Below the pieces are notes generated by a model. It searched no databases, was not told the origin of the DNA, and saw nothing but the letters and a program-made list of their open reading frames with translations. This document shows, piece by piece, positions 1 to 12,949 of a stretch of 64,000 nt of DNA (positions within the stretch are counted from its first letter, which is position 1; the number at the start of each line of letters is the position of its first letter). Source of the stretch: Archegozetes longisetosus (taxonomy: Eukaryota; Arthropoda; Arachnida; Sarcoptiformes; Trhypochthoniidae). The stretch covers positions 13,791,112-13,855,111 of the forward strand of contig JAEMBT020000009.1 in the NCBI GenBank assembly GCA_018873245.2. Direction: 5' to 3'. Both the position numbers and the translations under genes were made by a program.

Positions 1-124
1 ATTGGTAGTAGTAGTGAACATTCTTTTTTGTCTAGTGATAGTATGTAGTTCTCTTCTTGTTGCTTCTCACGCATTTTTTGTGATTCTACCAGTTGACCTA
101 TTAGCTCATTGTCCAACCAACCTA

Positions 125-360
125 TTAGAAATTCACCAATAGTAATCAATTAGTTTTAGGATTTGACAAATAGTAGTCAATTAGCTTTAGGAATTAACAA
201 ATAGTAGTCAATTAGTATTTAGAAGTTGACAAATAGAGATCAATTAGTTTTAGGAATTGACAAATAGAGATCAATTATTTTTTAGGGATTGACAAATAGT
301 AGTCAATTAGTTTTAGAGATCCGTCAATAGTAATTAATTAGTTTTAGAAATTTGCCAATG
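125..360. repeat. 31-bp tandem repeat
   Basis: About seven or eight diverged copies of a unit containing GACAAATAGTAGTCAATTAG and TTTTAG. Confidence 0.85.
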
Positions 361-789
361 TTAGTTGAATTTGATTTTCAGATAAACAAATCTTATTTTA
401 ATAGATATTATCCCCTCTAAAGAGATTGAGAAATCATGGAGGGTTCCCTGAAAGTGAAATATCTGTTAATCTAACAGTATGTGACGTATATTAGAAGTTT
501 TATGACTCAAAAGTCGCATCTAGATAAATCATTCGAACGCATCAAACACGTATAAACTAGTATAAGTTAGATTTAAAGTAACAGAGTATTCAGTTGCTGT
601 GATTACTAGATTTCGCAACATAATCGCAATTGCTGAATGACTTTCAACTAGTTTGAAAGTCATGAAATCAACTTTTAGTGAATATTTCAGTTTAAGGCTA
701 TTAATAGAATTTAAAGAAACGTATTTTGTAGTTATCGATTGAGAGTAGAGGAATAGCCTGATTGATAGCTATAAAATTTCGAGGTTAGA

Positions 790-935
790 TCTTATAAGGC
801 AGTGGTGTCTAAGACTAGGCAAATGCACTGATATGTAAGGTTAGGCATAAGGCACTGGTATCTAAGGGTAGGCATAAGGCACTGGTATCTAAAAGCTAAG
901 CATGAGGTACTGGTATCTTAGGTTAGGCACAAGGA
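790..935. repeat. 27-bp tandem repeat
   Basis: About five copies of a unit with GGCATAAGGCACTGGTATCT, some diverged. Confidence 0.8.
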
Positions 936-2172
936 TCTTAAGTCATATTAAAAGTGGGACCTTGAAACTTAATTAGAAACAGAATAGAGTCATAAAGATT
1001 TGACACTAACTCATTATAACGTTCAATTCAATTAGAACTATTCTATTTAGAGATTTGATTAGAAAAATATAGAAGTAATGCAGTTCAAGGTTTGGACTAA
1101 ATTTCTGTCTGGTCTAAATTTGTTTTCTATGTAATCGAATGTCTATCATTTTATTGAGCTTCAATTAAGTTAAATCATTTAAAGTAGAAGCGAAGTCAGA
1201 AAACTCCGAGTGGGAAGGAACAGATTGATTTTAATAAAATACATACTTTTCAGGTGAAAATCTATTGTACAATAGTTTTAACTGGAATTACAACCTATTT
1301 TCTCTTCATTTTGTAGCAATTGTTATAAGGAATTAAGAAAGCTTAATGTTGGAAAATATGCAACTTTTAGATGAAATTAACAGGATTTAAATCAGGGAGA
1401 GTTCGATTGAGCTGCCTGTGCAGCCTCGGTCCTTAGTGACTACGCTGCTGAAAGATTAATTACCTGCAATTGATGGTTGTTCAGTCCATCGGCGCTTATT
1501 TTCCAACAGATCCCAAGTGGCGACACAATGAATGCGTAAGCTTGATATCAATGAATGAATGGATGGAATACTGGAACGAGACGAACCGATTATACATGTC
1601 TCACACGTTCGAACCAATCGACAGAGTTTGAGATAGTCACTATTATGAATATTTGAAAAATACAAATAATTATAGCGTTCAAGACACTAATATGATGTCT
1701 AGCTGCGAGGAAAGCAGTGTTGCTATGTTATCTTCTTTGTGATGCGCATAAATTCTATATAATTCTGTGTCAATTCTACTTAATTTCGCATTAATTCTGT
1801 TTAATTCTGAACTAATTCTACTCGGTTCTGTATCAATTCTGCTTAATTCTTAATTGTAATTCCTTTTTATCTAAATTAACAAATGAATCTCATATGAACT
1901 ATTAAGGCATGATAGAAATGTTGATATAACGGCGCATTTCTAGTAGTTGCGTAACATTTAAAAATGAGCATACTTATAATGAATAGGATATGTTCTTTTG
2001 AGGCTCATCCAGGCCTCTTCCATGAAATAAATTTTAGGAGATTGCAAAGCATTAATAACTATGCATAATGAATGCCAGTTCCTGAGTTTTCTAAGAAGAC
2101 AAGCAAGCTATCAAAACGAAAAAACAATAATAAATAATAGATACATAGAAAAAGCTACATAACTGGCTTCCA

Positions 2173-4769
2173 TTAAAGCCAAAGATACATTACTTCTATA
2201 AAACCAGCTATCTTGTTTGCCTGTTTGTCTGGAGTTATTTCTTTTCTTATGACAGCTACTACCAATTTATATAACTCATCACCAAATTCAAGTAATACAT
2301 TCAATTCAGTCATGTCGTTGTTCTATAAATTAATATAGTTTTAACTTATTATTAATATAGTTTTGACTTATAAATACAGTTTAAACTTGTAGTTAATACA
2401 GTTTTAGCTCATAATTAATATAGTTTTAACTTATAATTAATATAGTTTAACTATAATACTTTAACCATAAATTTGTTTTAATTTTTATAGATTAACAACT
2501 ATTTGAGTCAAGTACTGACCTAACCTAAAAAATATTCGATCGATTTTTAGAGAAATATATTCTAATTGTTTCAAATATAATGACGAATAGATTTATCATA
2601 AGTTTTAAAGTATTTCCGTAATTTGACGTTAGATTTGCAAATATTAATATAATTTAAGATGACTGCTATAAAGGACTATCTATAATAATAATATTATTAG
2701 AGATATATCTCTATAGCACTTACCTAACTATACAATGAATTAGCTTATGATGGAGTAGATGCTATAGAGGTCTATCTACAATTATAATAATATTAGAGAT
2801 AAGACTCTATAGCATTGATATGTCAACATCTAATATATGATTACATAAAATCAGTACAAGTAGAGACAGCACCTCAAAACCTCATTTAACTCTTTAGCAA
2901 CTATAAAAGTAATCATTTTCCTAATACATTCGCTTTATGCATTCAGTATTGATTGATAGTAATAAGAGTTTATTATATTGGATATAGTCTACGAACTAAA
3001 TAATTTTTGAAAGTATTTATTAGAGAGGGAGGGGGAGAGGGGGAGAGGGGGAGAGGGGGAGAGGGGGAGAGAGAGGGAGTCAACTATACTATAAAAATGA
3101 AATTAAAGCATACCTGATTTATAACATGTCGTCCAATCAAACAGCTAAATATTTGTTCAGATTTGAGTTGTTCAAAACATGATTTATCAATTTTAGTAAT
3201 CTGTAGTGCTAGAGATGTAGGATTATTGATTTTTATAGATCTTATCAAACATTTGGCATCTAATTGTTTCGGCTTCTCTACATGACTAGAATCCAATTGC
3301 ACAGAACCTAATTTACTCGATTTTCTTTCCAAATCTGTTTGATTATTACAAACTTTTTCAATTATCTTAAACTCTCCTCTTGTGAACAACATGTCTTCAG
3401 CGGCAATCCTTTTCTTCCCATAAGAACTGTTCTTTACTGATCGCTGCTCATGTTTCAATTGTAGCAAATCTTCATAAGAGTTCCATCTTTTCAGTGACGT
3501 GCGAGCTCTCGGATGTAACAAAAACTTATTTTGAAGAGTAGAGCTGGGACGGACAAAATCAGAGGGACTGGCCAGAACTCTGTTAACTTTTCTATGATTA
3601 ACAAATAGAAAGTTTATGTCATGTATCATAATGCAGTGCCGATTCTTTGAACTTTGGGTCACTTTTAGACTTCGAATATGGTCCCTCTAATATTAATAGG
3701 GGTACAACTAAGTGACCCTAAACTAAAATACGGTCCCTTTAATGATTATATTAATAGTAGAGTTTAGCTTAACAGTCCTTAACAGAATATGGATTTTGTT
3801 AGCACAAACGGTCACTCATCCAGAGATCAAAGAAAAAGAGAAGTAATAAAATATACTTAATATTTACCTTAAACTATTAGAACAATGTTGCCATTTATAT
3901 AAAACTAAATCAGCTTTAGCTAGAATAGCATCCCAAGTAAGTTTTCCTTTACTTAAATCAGATGCATCTAATGTAAGTGCTAATGGGAAAAGACATTTAT
4001 CATAAAACTCACTACCAAATCTCTCAACAACTCTTATATTTTCATTCTTTCTAGCTTCACTTATGTCATTGTATGACCCATAACCGTATGATGATGATGT
4101 ACTAGTTGATGATATTTCTAGTGATGATAATGAGCTAGATGATGTTTGGCTTTGACTATCACTTTGACTGTCATCTGACATGGTGTCGTAGCTACCATTT
4201 CGTGATGGTATCTGTCTTGTGAGCAATGGCTGATTCGATGATATCTGTTTTGTGACCGATGGCTGATTAACCAAAACATGTTTATCAACAACAACAGAAT
4301 CATGACTAACAGACTTATTGAAACCAGTATTGAGATGATGATGATGAAAACTAAAACTAAGTTTCATTTTCTCATAACTGCGTTGTTGGTGATAGATAGG
4401 TTTATCATTCTCATATTTCTCTCTTTTATTAGTTAGTGCATTGAAACCAGTGAATGCTAGTAGAACTAACTGTTCACTCCAATTTGCTAGTTGTGAATTA
4501 TTTCGAACTTCTGCTTCTTTATTTAGATATTTGTTAGTCAGTCCTATGTGCTATATATTGAAATATTATATTAGGTTAGGTTAGCTAAAGTTAGGCTAGA
4601 TTAGGTAATTTTGGGTTAGGTTAGGTTAGGCTATATTAGGTAATGTTGGGTTAGGTTAGCTATTGCTGTAATACATAGTGTCCTAATACTATTTAGATAT
4701 ATAACTAACGAGCTTAACACTTACCTCATTCAAATCAGTTATTATAACTTCCTTCAATGCTTTAGACAT
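2173..4769 (-). CDS. Unrecognised four-exon protein, 451 aa
   Basis: Exons: 4725-4769 (start ATG), 3868-4550, 3114-3591, 2173-2322 (stop TAA). All three introns are GT-AG and the phases agree (0, 2, 0), giving one 451-residue frame. Seen: a short N-terminal exon (MSKALKEVIITDLNE); a basic stretch with HHHH; a Ser/Thr-rich low-complexity block; a better-ordered part containing WDAILAKADLVLYKW; a Lys/Arg/Ser-rich central exon; and a compact, probably helical C-terminus ending GFIEVMYLWL. There is no signal peptide or obvious membrane segment, so it is probably cytoplasmic or nuclear. I do not recognise the family and assign no function. Intron 2 carries a small inverted-repeat element (about 3645-3837), and a G-rich array lies just past the third donor. 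The consistent phases and clean splice sites support a real gene. Confidence 0.7.
2330..2460. repeat. About 21-bp tandem repeat in the last intron of the 451-aa gene
   Basis: Six or so copies of a TTAATATAGTTTTAACTTAT-like unit, directly upstream (in gene sense) of the last exon's acceptor. The unit contains ATATAG, resembling the acceptor itself. Confidence 0.8.
3022..3080. repeat. G-rich (GGGGGAGA)n array
   Basis: Repeated GGGGGAGA units just beyond the third donor of the 451-aa gene. The transcript sense strand is CT-rich. The plus strand has closely spaced G5 runs that could form G-quadruplexes. Confidence 0.85.
3645..3837. mobile_element. MITE family E, copy 1
   Basis: Imperfect inverted ends (TTCTTTGAACTTTGGGTCAC at left; the right end inverted reads TTCTTTGATCTCTGG). 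It shares internal blocks with 62158-62331, for example GGTCCCTCTAAT and an ATTTTGTT-containing segment. It lies in intron 2 of the 451-aa gene, about 50 bp from the acceptor. Confidence 0.7.
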
Positions 4770-5317
4770 GTTTGATAGTTGATCGTTGTTTTCTAATTAT
4801 TTCAATTATTTTCACTAAGTCTTCGGAGAGTCTTCAGTGAGTATTAGCAAAGTGTTCAGATTAGGTGAAATTAGTTGCACATTATCTTAAACTGCAAACA
4901 TTAAAAGTGAATAAAATCGAGCTATGATCACAGGACAAAATAAAATAAAAGTTTTATGAATTTAATGTTTATATAACAAGTATTACACAAATCAAACTAT
5001 GTCACTTATTAAGAATGTAAAGCATATCATTTTGGTGACACATTATATGGTTCAAATCTTTGAATCAATTTTAGTTATAGAAGTTAAGCAACAGTTGTAA
5101 AGCATACTAAAAGTTACTTAGGTATAGCAAAGTTTGTAGAGTATACTAAAGTTACTTAAGTATAGTAGACTTTATAAGTTATACCAAACTTTATAAGTTA
5201 TACCAAACTTCACAAAACATACTAAACTTCATCAAACATCAAACTTAACATACAAACAATGATTAAGGTAATGAAAAGTAAAATGAAAGGAATATCATAT
5301 TAGTAAAAGAATAAATA

Positions 5318-5418
5318 GAGTAAGGGGGAGTAGGAAAGATTGGGGTAGGGGAGAGAGAATTGGGGGGGAGTAGGGGAAAGAGAATTGGGGAAGGGGGAGT
5401 AGGGAAAGACTGGGGAAT
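5318..5418. repeat. G-rich tract with possible G-quadruplexes
   Basis: Irregular repeats of TTGGGG, AGTAGGGG and GGGGGAG on the plus strand, about 550-650 bp upstream of the 451-aa gene's start. Several closely spaced runs of four to seven G. Confidence 0.75.
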
Positions 5419-6462
5419 TACCGTTTAAATCGGCAAGAGTCTGAACCGCTCTATTCCCGTTTGATTAGTTGTGACGTATGCTTCTAACGTATCAAGCAGA
5501 GATTACTGTCAAATCAGATCGATCCGGCCGTAACGAACTTTATCTTTTAGACTTTTCCCATTTGCCTTTAGGTTATTTTCTGATCTTTTCCGTGTTTTCA
5601 GCTTTTAGACGTCAATACGTATTGAGTAAATAAAGCGTTAATTCTTAGTAAATATGATAATAATAAATAAAAAATAAATAAAAATCAACTTTTAGTCTGT
5701 TAGAGACATAGATAGTGATAAGTACTTATCACTAGTGTGTCTATGATTATATAAAATTGTCTACGTAAACATATTTATATAAGATTTTCTAATTCTAAGT
5801 AAATGACTGGTAAGTAAGTCGTGGCCTTTCTACAACAAAAATATAATTCTATTTCAACTTTTATGTCATTGCATTTATTCATTAGTTGATTTACTGTCAG
5901 TTTTCAATACGAGTGTTGTAGAAGCGTTAGGAGTGTCAGGAATATAAGGAATATAAGGAATATAAGAAGTATAAGCAATATAAAGTATATAAAGTATATA
6001 AAGTATATGCATATAAAGTATAAAATATAAGAAATAGGGAAAGAGAGAAGTTAAAGATATAATCATGTTCGTATTTGGCATAGGTAGAATTTAGGTTATA
6101 AAAAGGTTATATAGGTTATTTAGGTTACTTAAATAATAATAATAATTATAATAATAATAATAATCACAATGAGTAATCTTAAAATGTTAAATTATCATTA
6201 TTTCTTTTATTATTAATTCATTCGCTTTTTCTTTCTATTAATCATTATTTTGTATTTTTTATTATTTATTCTACTAATCATTGTTTGGTATCAATTCTAA
6301 TTAACTAATTATCCCAGTATTGATCATTTATTGTTGATTCATTATACACTCTTTATGCAAATAGATATTACAAACAGTTTTACAAATGTTTATTTTAAAA
6401 ACTTGACTAAGTACTATGATACATAGATTTATGAAACAATTATTATGAATATAATTAATTAA

Positions 6463-6468
6463 TTTATT
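6463..6468 (-). terminator. Polyadenylation signal of the nucleoside transporter
   Basis: AATAAA on the minus strand, about 12 bp beyond the stop codon. It implies a very short 3' UTR unless a later signal is used. Confidence 0.45.
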
Positions 6469-6479
6469 ATTAAATACAA

Positions 6480-9400
6480 TCAAATCATTCCAAATGGAGT
6501 GCTTGTTTCGTTCACAAGACCATGAGTATGATCACTAATTATACCTTCATTAGGTATAAGCATACCAGCAATACATGCTGTCATGAAACAAGCTGCAGAG
6601 CCTGCTATCATAGCTCGAAATGCTATTGATGCTAAGTCTGATTTTCTTTCTGGAGCCATTGCTCCTAGAGATCCCAACTGAATACCAATTGATCCGAAAT
6701 TGGAAAAGCCGCAGAGGGCATATGTGGCCACAGCTTCAGTCCTTTTCTTTTATTAAGAAAGATACAGTTATAAAATTAATAATCCGCGATAGTAACTTTA
6801 AAGGCCGCTGATATGTCAACCTCTCTGTGATGCTCATCAATTTTTTTACAAATTTAATTGTAATTTGCTTTGATTACTACATTGAATATTCTATAATGAA
6901 GACATTATGGTCTGATGGAAAACATGCCATCACCACGCATCACTTTTAGTTGCTATCAACGACTATTAAGTCTTCGAGTGTAAGTTAAGTGATTAAGCAT
7001 TAATTTGAATTATGCTTTCTGTATAGTAAATCAAGTATTAGTTATAGCAATATTATTACGTACTGATATGCTGCCAGCTTTTATCATTTCGCCTAATTCT
7101 TGATAGGCGACAAATTCGTTAATGACTGTTTTGAGACCAATCAAAGTGGCAACTTTATCACATTCACTCACATCGATTCCCATCATTAATGAAAAAGGTA
7201 TGAAAACTTTAGAGAGAATCCACTGAAATAAATCAAGATTTTCAATTTTATATGAATTATGCTCAAAGTTGGAGTTTGTTTCTGTTGAGAATTAGATCTG
7301 AAACTAATTATTCTTATTAAGAATCAGATCTAAAAATTGTTATTCTTGTTGAGAATCAGATCTAAAACTACTTATTCTTATTTCTAGCTCAACAGAATAA
7401 ATAATAGCTTATTATAATTGACTTTACCTTAAAATTCAATTCTGGATAATCAACTAATGTACCGAACCAAGATATAAGTGCGTCGAGAAAACTTATGAAC
7501 GCTAAAAATGCGATCAAATTAGCGACAATGTTTGCGACTAATCTAGAATTAATGTTGAATCAAATCTGTTAAATCAGTTTGACAGATAGACAGAATAGGT
7601 AGTATTTGGGTATTAGGGTTTTTCAGCTTGCTCAATCTTTCAGAGACTTAAACTTTTCAAATTTCAACCGTTCAAAAAATAAAATACATATAGAAGTACT
7701 GCAGGTGTTCGGTTGGATAATAAAGTGGCTGAATTTTCAATGTTGTCTTAGTATCAAATAGAATGTTAGAATTTAGGTGCATAAATACTTACTTAATTGC
7801 AGTTGATGCTCCATTAGAACCGGCTTCCAATGCATTTCTCTCAGTACTATTTTAGATATTGACAAAACATATTAGAAATCAACACCAATTTCAATCTAAT
7901 CAGTACCTTTGTCCAACATTGATGTTTTTAGTTGAAGTTTTACTAACTTCTGTTTCAGGATAAAACAGCTTTGAGAAGGCCAATGCTGCTGGAGCTGACA
8001 TCACACTTGCTGATAGTAAATGACTTGGATTTACCTTTGAATTGGACAAATCAATTAGAATCCAATTTGAGAGCAAAATACTAAAAATATATTACCCCGA
8101 AGTTGATATATGCGGCCATCACAGAACCTGCAATGGTTGCAAAACCTCCAGTCATAACAGCATGTAACTCAGATTTTGTCATAACTGACATGAAGGGTTT
8201 TATCATTAGTGGCGCTTCAGTCTGATCGAGAAAATTTAGTTAATAATTTTGATTTGATAATGAATCTAAATATGAAATACCATTCCTAAGAATATATTGC
8301 CGGAAGCATTTAATGATTCGCAAGCAGTTGTGCCAACTGTCTTCTGTAGAAACCAACCGACTTGCTTAACTATAACTTGCATAACTCCATAAAAGTATAG
8401 GATTGATATGAAGAAACTAAAAAATATAATAACCGGAAGGACCTAAAAATTGAATTTAATTAGATTTCAATTCTAAAATGCAGTATGTCATAAGTTGTAT
8501 ATTAAGCTGTGACCATTGCGCATGCGTCAAAAGCTAATAAGGAAACGACTTAATACACAACTTACTACAGGTTAGGCTAGGCGTAGTATCATACTTTAAA
8601 AGCAAATATAGCCGATTGGATAGGCAGTGGTAACACATTACTAGTGCCACCAGCTGTCACATTGATCACTCCATCTAACTTTCCAGTGACCAAATAACCG
8701 AATATAAAACTGGATCCACTGTCAGTGAAATCTAGGAAAGTACTGATTTTGTCACCGACACAGGTGAAAATTTCTTTTCCGAAAGACCAGCGAAGAATGA
8801 AAAGTCCAAATGTGAACTGTAAAGCGACGCCCCATAACACTTGATTCCAAATAATATGTGAACGATGTTTCTATATATTGAAAAATGTTGATTGCAGGTT
8901 AGTAGGGCTGTGAAAGATATGTATTTATTCACTAATTATTTGTGAGATATCAGAGCATTTGGTTCCCTTTGTCACCTGTACTGTATCTGTACTGTAGTTA
9001 CAAATTTAGTAAACCGAGGCATAATTCATGGAACGGCCCATAAAATGTCAGTCACTGATTAACTATACATAAAAATATTGATATGATATAAAGGGGTTGA
9101 CATAAATAGGGCAAATGAAAAGGGGAACCAATCTTCAACATCTCAAACGTAATACAAATTATAAGTAATTATACCGAAAATATATAACCCAGAAAAATGA
9201 AACCAATGAGTCCACCTCCAGACGCAATTCTCATGGGCTCATCAAATGAGTCCCAAATGACAAAGGCGACAGCAGAAGCGATGAGAATAATCCAAATAAT
9301 AATTGGTATGTATCTCTTTGGTATTGGTATACTATCAGATTTGCTAATTGGTCTTATGACATATTTGTATAGTGGTATTATAATATAAGGCTTCACTATT

Positions 9401-10254
9401 TTGTAGTATAATACGATCATGTATGATATTGATGTTAGTATTACTAGTACTTTTACTCCTTTACACCATGATGTTGTCTGTATTTGGTTAGTTATTCATT
9501 TCGATTAGTTTGTGTTTTAATAGATGTTAAAGTTATAATTCGGTTTATAGTTGGTGTAGGATTTGGAGACTTATCAGAATATTGTTCTGTTATGCTTAGC
9601 ATCCTCCTTACCTAATCTAATCTAACTTAAATTAGTTCTTTTGGTAGTATATTTAGCTAAGCTAGGTTAGGTAAGGAGAATAGCACGCTAGATATATAAG
9701 AAGGTTATAGTAATAATGAAATGACCATCCTAGACCCAAATTCTACATCAACTATAAACCGAAGTTTATCTAAAATGAATACCTTATTCCACGTTAAGTA
9801 GATTGCAAAAGCTAAATAAACATTATATGCTAATAAAAGAAGACGATAAAACCATTTTTTGTGTTTCTTTATGAATTTGATTATTGTGCTAGCGAATGCG
9901 TTGAGAAAATCACTATTTTCTGATTCATATTTATCATCACAGTTTATGTTTATTATCATTGATGTGTTCGGTATATCACTTTCCTATTAGATATAATTTT
10001 ATTATATATTTTATAAAGATTATTATCTTTAATGTAAGTCTTAAAAAGATAATTATCATAAACATAAATCTCATAAGATAACAAATGAAGCAATAAAATC
10101 ATACCGATCTTCCTTTATTCGGATGAAAATTAGCATTAACATAGATTTCAGAATGGGGATCATTGGTCATATAATGTTCAGGTGGTATAGGTATTTCTTC
10201 TTTATTCTTTGTTTGCTTCTCAATCCAATAACGATTACGGTTAGTGTTTGCCAT
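6480..10254 (-). CDS. Concentrative nucleoside transporter (SLC28/CNT family), complete, 646 aa
   Basis: A sodium- or proton-coupled nucleoside importer of the plasma membrane. Exons: 10105-10254, 9783-9983, 9175-9477, 8595-8870, 8281-8442, 8096-8221, 7907-8034, 7793-7846, 7428-7542, 7064-7222, 6480-6746. Every junction is GT-AG with matching phase. The length is usual for animal CNTs. The hydrophilic N-terminus (1-50) is followed by several membrane segments. Family motifs: [14 protein letters not shown] (exon 4), [17 protein letters not shown] at the exon 5/6 junction, [12 protein letters not shown] (exon 6), NEFVAYQEL (Glu541) and [12 protein letters not shown] (Phe572, Asn574, Ser577). 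The ribose-contacting Glu, Asn and Ser known from the bacterial CNT structure are kept. The base-contacting Gln just before TEAPL is Met364 here. An AATAAA on the minus strand lies 12 bp past the stop. Two small transposons sit in introns 2 and 10. Confidence 0.96.
6775..6970 (+). mobile_element. MITE family A, copy 1
   Basis: About 196 bp in the last intron of the nucleoside transporter, ending about 27 bp from the acceptor at 6747. Inverted ends: AATAATCCGCGATAGTAAC at left and GTTGCTATCAACGACTATT at right. Shared core: GAATATTCTATAA and TGGTCTGATGGAAAACATGC. Confidence 0.85.
7275..7395. repeat. About 43-bp tandem repeat in a transporter intron
   Basis: Three copies around GAGAATCAGATCTAAAA and TTATTCTT in intron 9 of the nucleoside transporter, about 35 bp from an exon. 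Confidence 0.75.
9537..9764. mobile_element. MITE family B, copy 1
   Basis: In intron 2 of the nucleoside transporter, its right end about 18 bp from the exon 2 donor. Long inverted ends (ATTCGGTTTATAGTTGGTGT...ACATCAACTATAAACCGAAG). The centre contains TTAGGTAAGG and its inverted partner. Related to 24795-25057. Confidence 0.85.
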
Positions 10255-11074
10255 TTATTTAACGTAAACCTATTTAAGATGGTACTATTTGAGAACTTAT
10301 TCTTTAGACTTATACTTTACACTTAATCTTTACATTTAATCTTTAAACTGATTCTTTAAACTGATTCTTTAATAAAAAAACCTGAGTATTTAAACCAAAT
10401 AAATATTGGTGAAATGATTATTAAAAATCAAATCAAAAGTAATAGAATATATGACTTCATTAATTGATTGAGATGACAAGCAGTATAAGAAGTGATAAAT
10501 CAAATATCATGAGAGAATCTTGTCAATATGAGGTTAGAATCGGGTCAAAGTGTTAGTAAAGCTTAGGACATCATAAAAACTGAACTGAATTATTTAAGAC
10601 ATAAATTTAGTTTAATCTTTTCTAATATGGTGCTGAGGGAAAGTGTCAATTTTGACGATTCACTCAAATATGGGATTCATCTAAATAGAGAATTTATTCA
10701 AATACGAAATTCATTCAAATGCGGAGTTCACACAAATATGGGATTCATTGAAATACAGGATTTTATCTAAATGTTTTCATCTATTAAACTAAATTTAGAG
10801 AATACAATATTATTTATTCACCTATTTATACAAATTAACAGGTGTTATATTTAGTGTTACATGACGTGATAAATAATTCAACTATATTGTTGGTGAGGTT
10901 TCTATAGTTTCAATAATAGGATAAAAGTAAAACTAACTATTAACTAAATCATTTAAAACAAATTTAGAAAATAGTTTCAAATCAAACTTATACATATATA
11001 GGTGTATAATAGCATATTTAGCAATTTTATACAATCAATAACTTACTCGTGTAGTCTATAGAATTAATTGTTGT

Positions 11075-11205
11075 AGAATTATTGTAGAATTATTGTAGAA
11101 TTATTGTAGAATTATTGTAGAATTATTATAGAATTATTATAGAATTATTATAGAATTATTATAGAATTATTATAGAATTATTGTAGAATTATTGTATTGA
11201 TTTAA
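11075..11205. repeat. 11-bp tandem repeat (AATTATTGTAG)
   Basis: About 11-12 regular copies of an 11-bp unit, with a G/A variant at one position that switches in a block through the array. Confidence 0.9.
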
Positions 11206-12949
11206 AATAGCTTCAAAAATAAGACTATTTCTCAATAATAGTAATGATTACCTTCAAATACTAGACATAATTGAGTCATTGGCTACTAATAGAGTGAAAT
11301 GGAATTATGCAAAAGATTCTTTTGTAACTATAAATGCCAAACAGCACATTTTTGTAAAACAAACAGAATCATCAATATTTGAAAATGTCATAACTTCTGT
11401 TGTAGTTATATCTACTATTTTTTAGATATAATTTCGTAATTGTTATGGATTTATCGTGAATTCTAAATGTGTCGTATAATCAAAAACAATTATCACATAC
11501 TTATGTAGCCTCAAGAATTCAAGAATGTGCTCAAGAATAGTTTTAAATTTTTCATAGCATTCAATACGTTTAATAACCGAAGTTTACTTAGTGTGCATTT
11601 AGATTATCGACAAATACTTTATAGTTACTCACCTCAATTTATATTTATTTACCTCAATATTTAGTTATTTATCTAAACTATTATTCAATTAAGAAATCAA
11701 ATAAAATTTAGCATAACAAAAGATTATGATTAATTATACGAGAATAATGAGAGTTTAAGTAATCATTGACCTTTTCTCTTAGATTGAGTAATTATCTAAA
11801 TTAGCAAACTATTACAAAATGAAAGATTCATTAGTATTTCTACTTTTGATGGCCATTACCTATTTATGTTAAGAGTTCTTAACTATTAGTTACTCTTCTT
11901 ATATTATCATAATAAAACAATTGTGAAAATACTCATTTCTTAGATAGTGCTATAATCTATGATTGAAGCTTGCAAATTTTATTATTTTTTATATTTTATT
12001 TTTATTTTCATTTTTCCAATCCAATCCGATAGATATGAACTTAGAAGAGTATTTCAAATATTGAGGTTGATAGAAAAAATAGTTAAGCTGATCACTTGAT
12101 TAACTACTTTAAGCTAATCACATGGTTTGAGTTAGCTACCTTAAGCTAATTTTATTAATTTAAATTAGCTACCTTGAACTAAAAGTTGGTAGAATCTCGA
12201 TTTAACCTTCTACCAATCTAACTGAATTGTTTCTACTTTAGATATCATAATCTACCTTAGATTTCGAATTAATAGTAGATATGTTTCTTATGGAAAATTT
12301 TATTTTATATAATTGTTTATTCATTAATATACGTTTCATTCATCTAAATAAGTAACAAATTTGACTTTTACTAATGAATGTATGAATGAAATTATCATTT
12401 CTAACATATATTTACTATGTATAGCCTGAAAAGTTATTTAAACTTAAATTTATTACTCAAACAAGAGATAATACCAAAAACGAATTAATATTAAACTTGA
12501 ATAAACTAGTGTTTATTTATATAGTAATAAATATAAAACTAGAAAAATCTAGTTTGATATTTGTTGAAAATAAAAACAGGATATTTATATTTACATTAAT
12601 ATTAGGCTTACATCTAATCTCTGACACTATTTATGTTTATTTCGTTGCATCGCTAACACTACTTCAGGATATGGGCTACAAAATAGAAATAAGTTATCTT
12701 AATATCGTTCAATAGTTCAACTCTAATCATAGGATATCCCAATTTTATGATTTTATTCTGATTTTAGCTCTGGTTTGTGTTGCCACTATTGCAGACTTTA
12801 GTCACGTGTTCAGGTAAGTTTGAATAATTCAGATTTATAAGATTTATAATATTTATAATATTCATAATATTCATAAGACTCATAAGATTTCAAATCAGTT
12901 ATGAAATCATAGATTCAATTGCTCAGTATGTGTATACTTGAAGACTTGA

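Larger units (their letters stand above)
1..2172. other. Gene-poor AT-rich stretch with tandem repeats and one GC-richer patch
   Basis: Holds a 31-bp tandem repeat (about 125-360), a 27-bp repeat (about 790-935), an ATTCTG-rich stretch (about 1750-1860) and a GC-richer patch at 1390-1640. In that patch the minus strand is open from 1665 to 1456 and the plus strand has a natural-looking 59-codon frame ending TGA near 1630. Neither peptide is recognised and the two cannot both be coding. No gene is called. Confidence 0.5.
4770..6479. other. Intergenic, no gene seen
   Basis: Upstream of the 451-aa gene and downstream of the nucleoside transporter. It holds a G-rich array (about 5318-5418), TATAAAG/GAATATAAG repeats (about 5940-6010) and plain AT-rich DNA. 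The promoter of the 451-aa gene should lie here; I see no clear TATA box. Confidence 0.5.

Noticed and set aside
5050..5075. GGTTCAAATC resembling a tRNA B-box
   Set aside because: No matching A-box, acceptor stem or cloverleaf around it.
5875..6081. Tyr/Ile/Pro-rich minus-strand frame
   Set aside because: It translates a GAATATAAG/AAGTATAT tandem repeat; no start context or neighbours support it.
9197..9388. Plus-strand open frame with hydrophobic residues
   Set aside because: It is the antisense shadow of the third transporter exon, whose frame and splice sites fit the family.
12497..12715. 72-codon hydrophobic frame in the gene-poor stretch
   Set aside because: Short, opens with a non-ATG codon, AT-driven composition; nothing recognisable.
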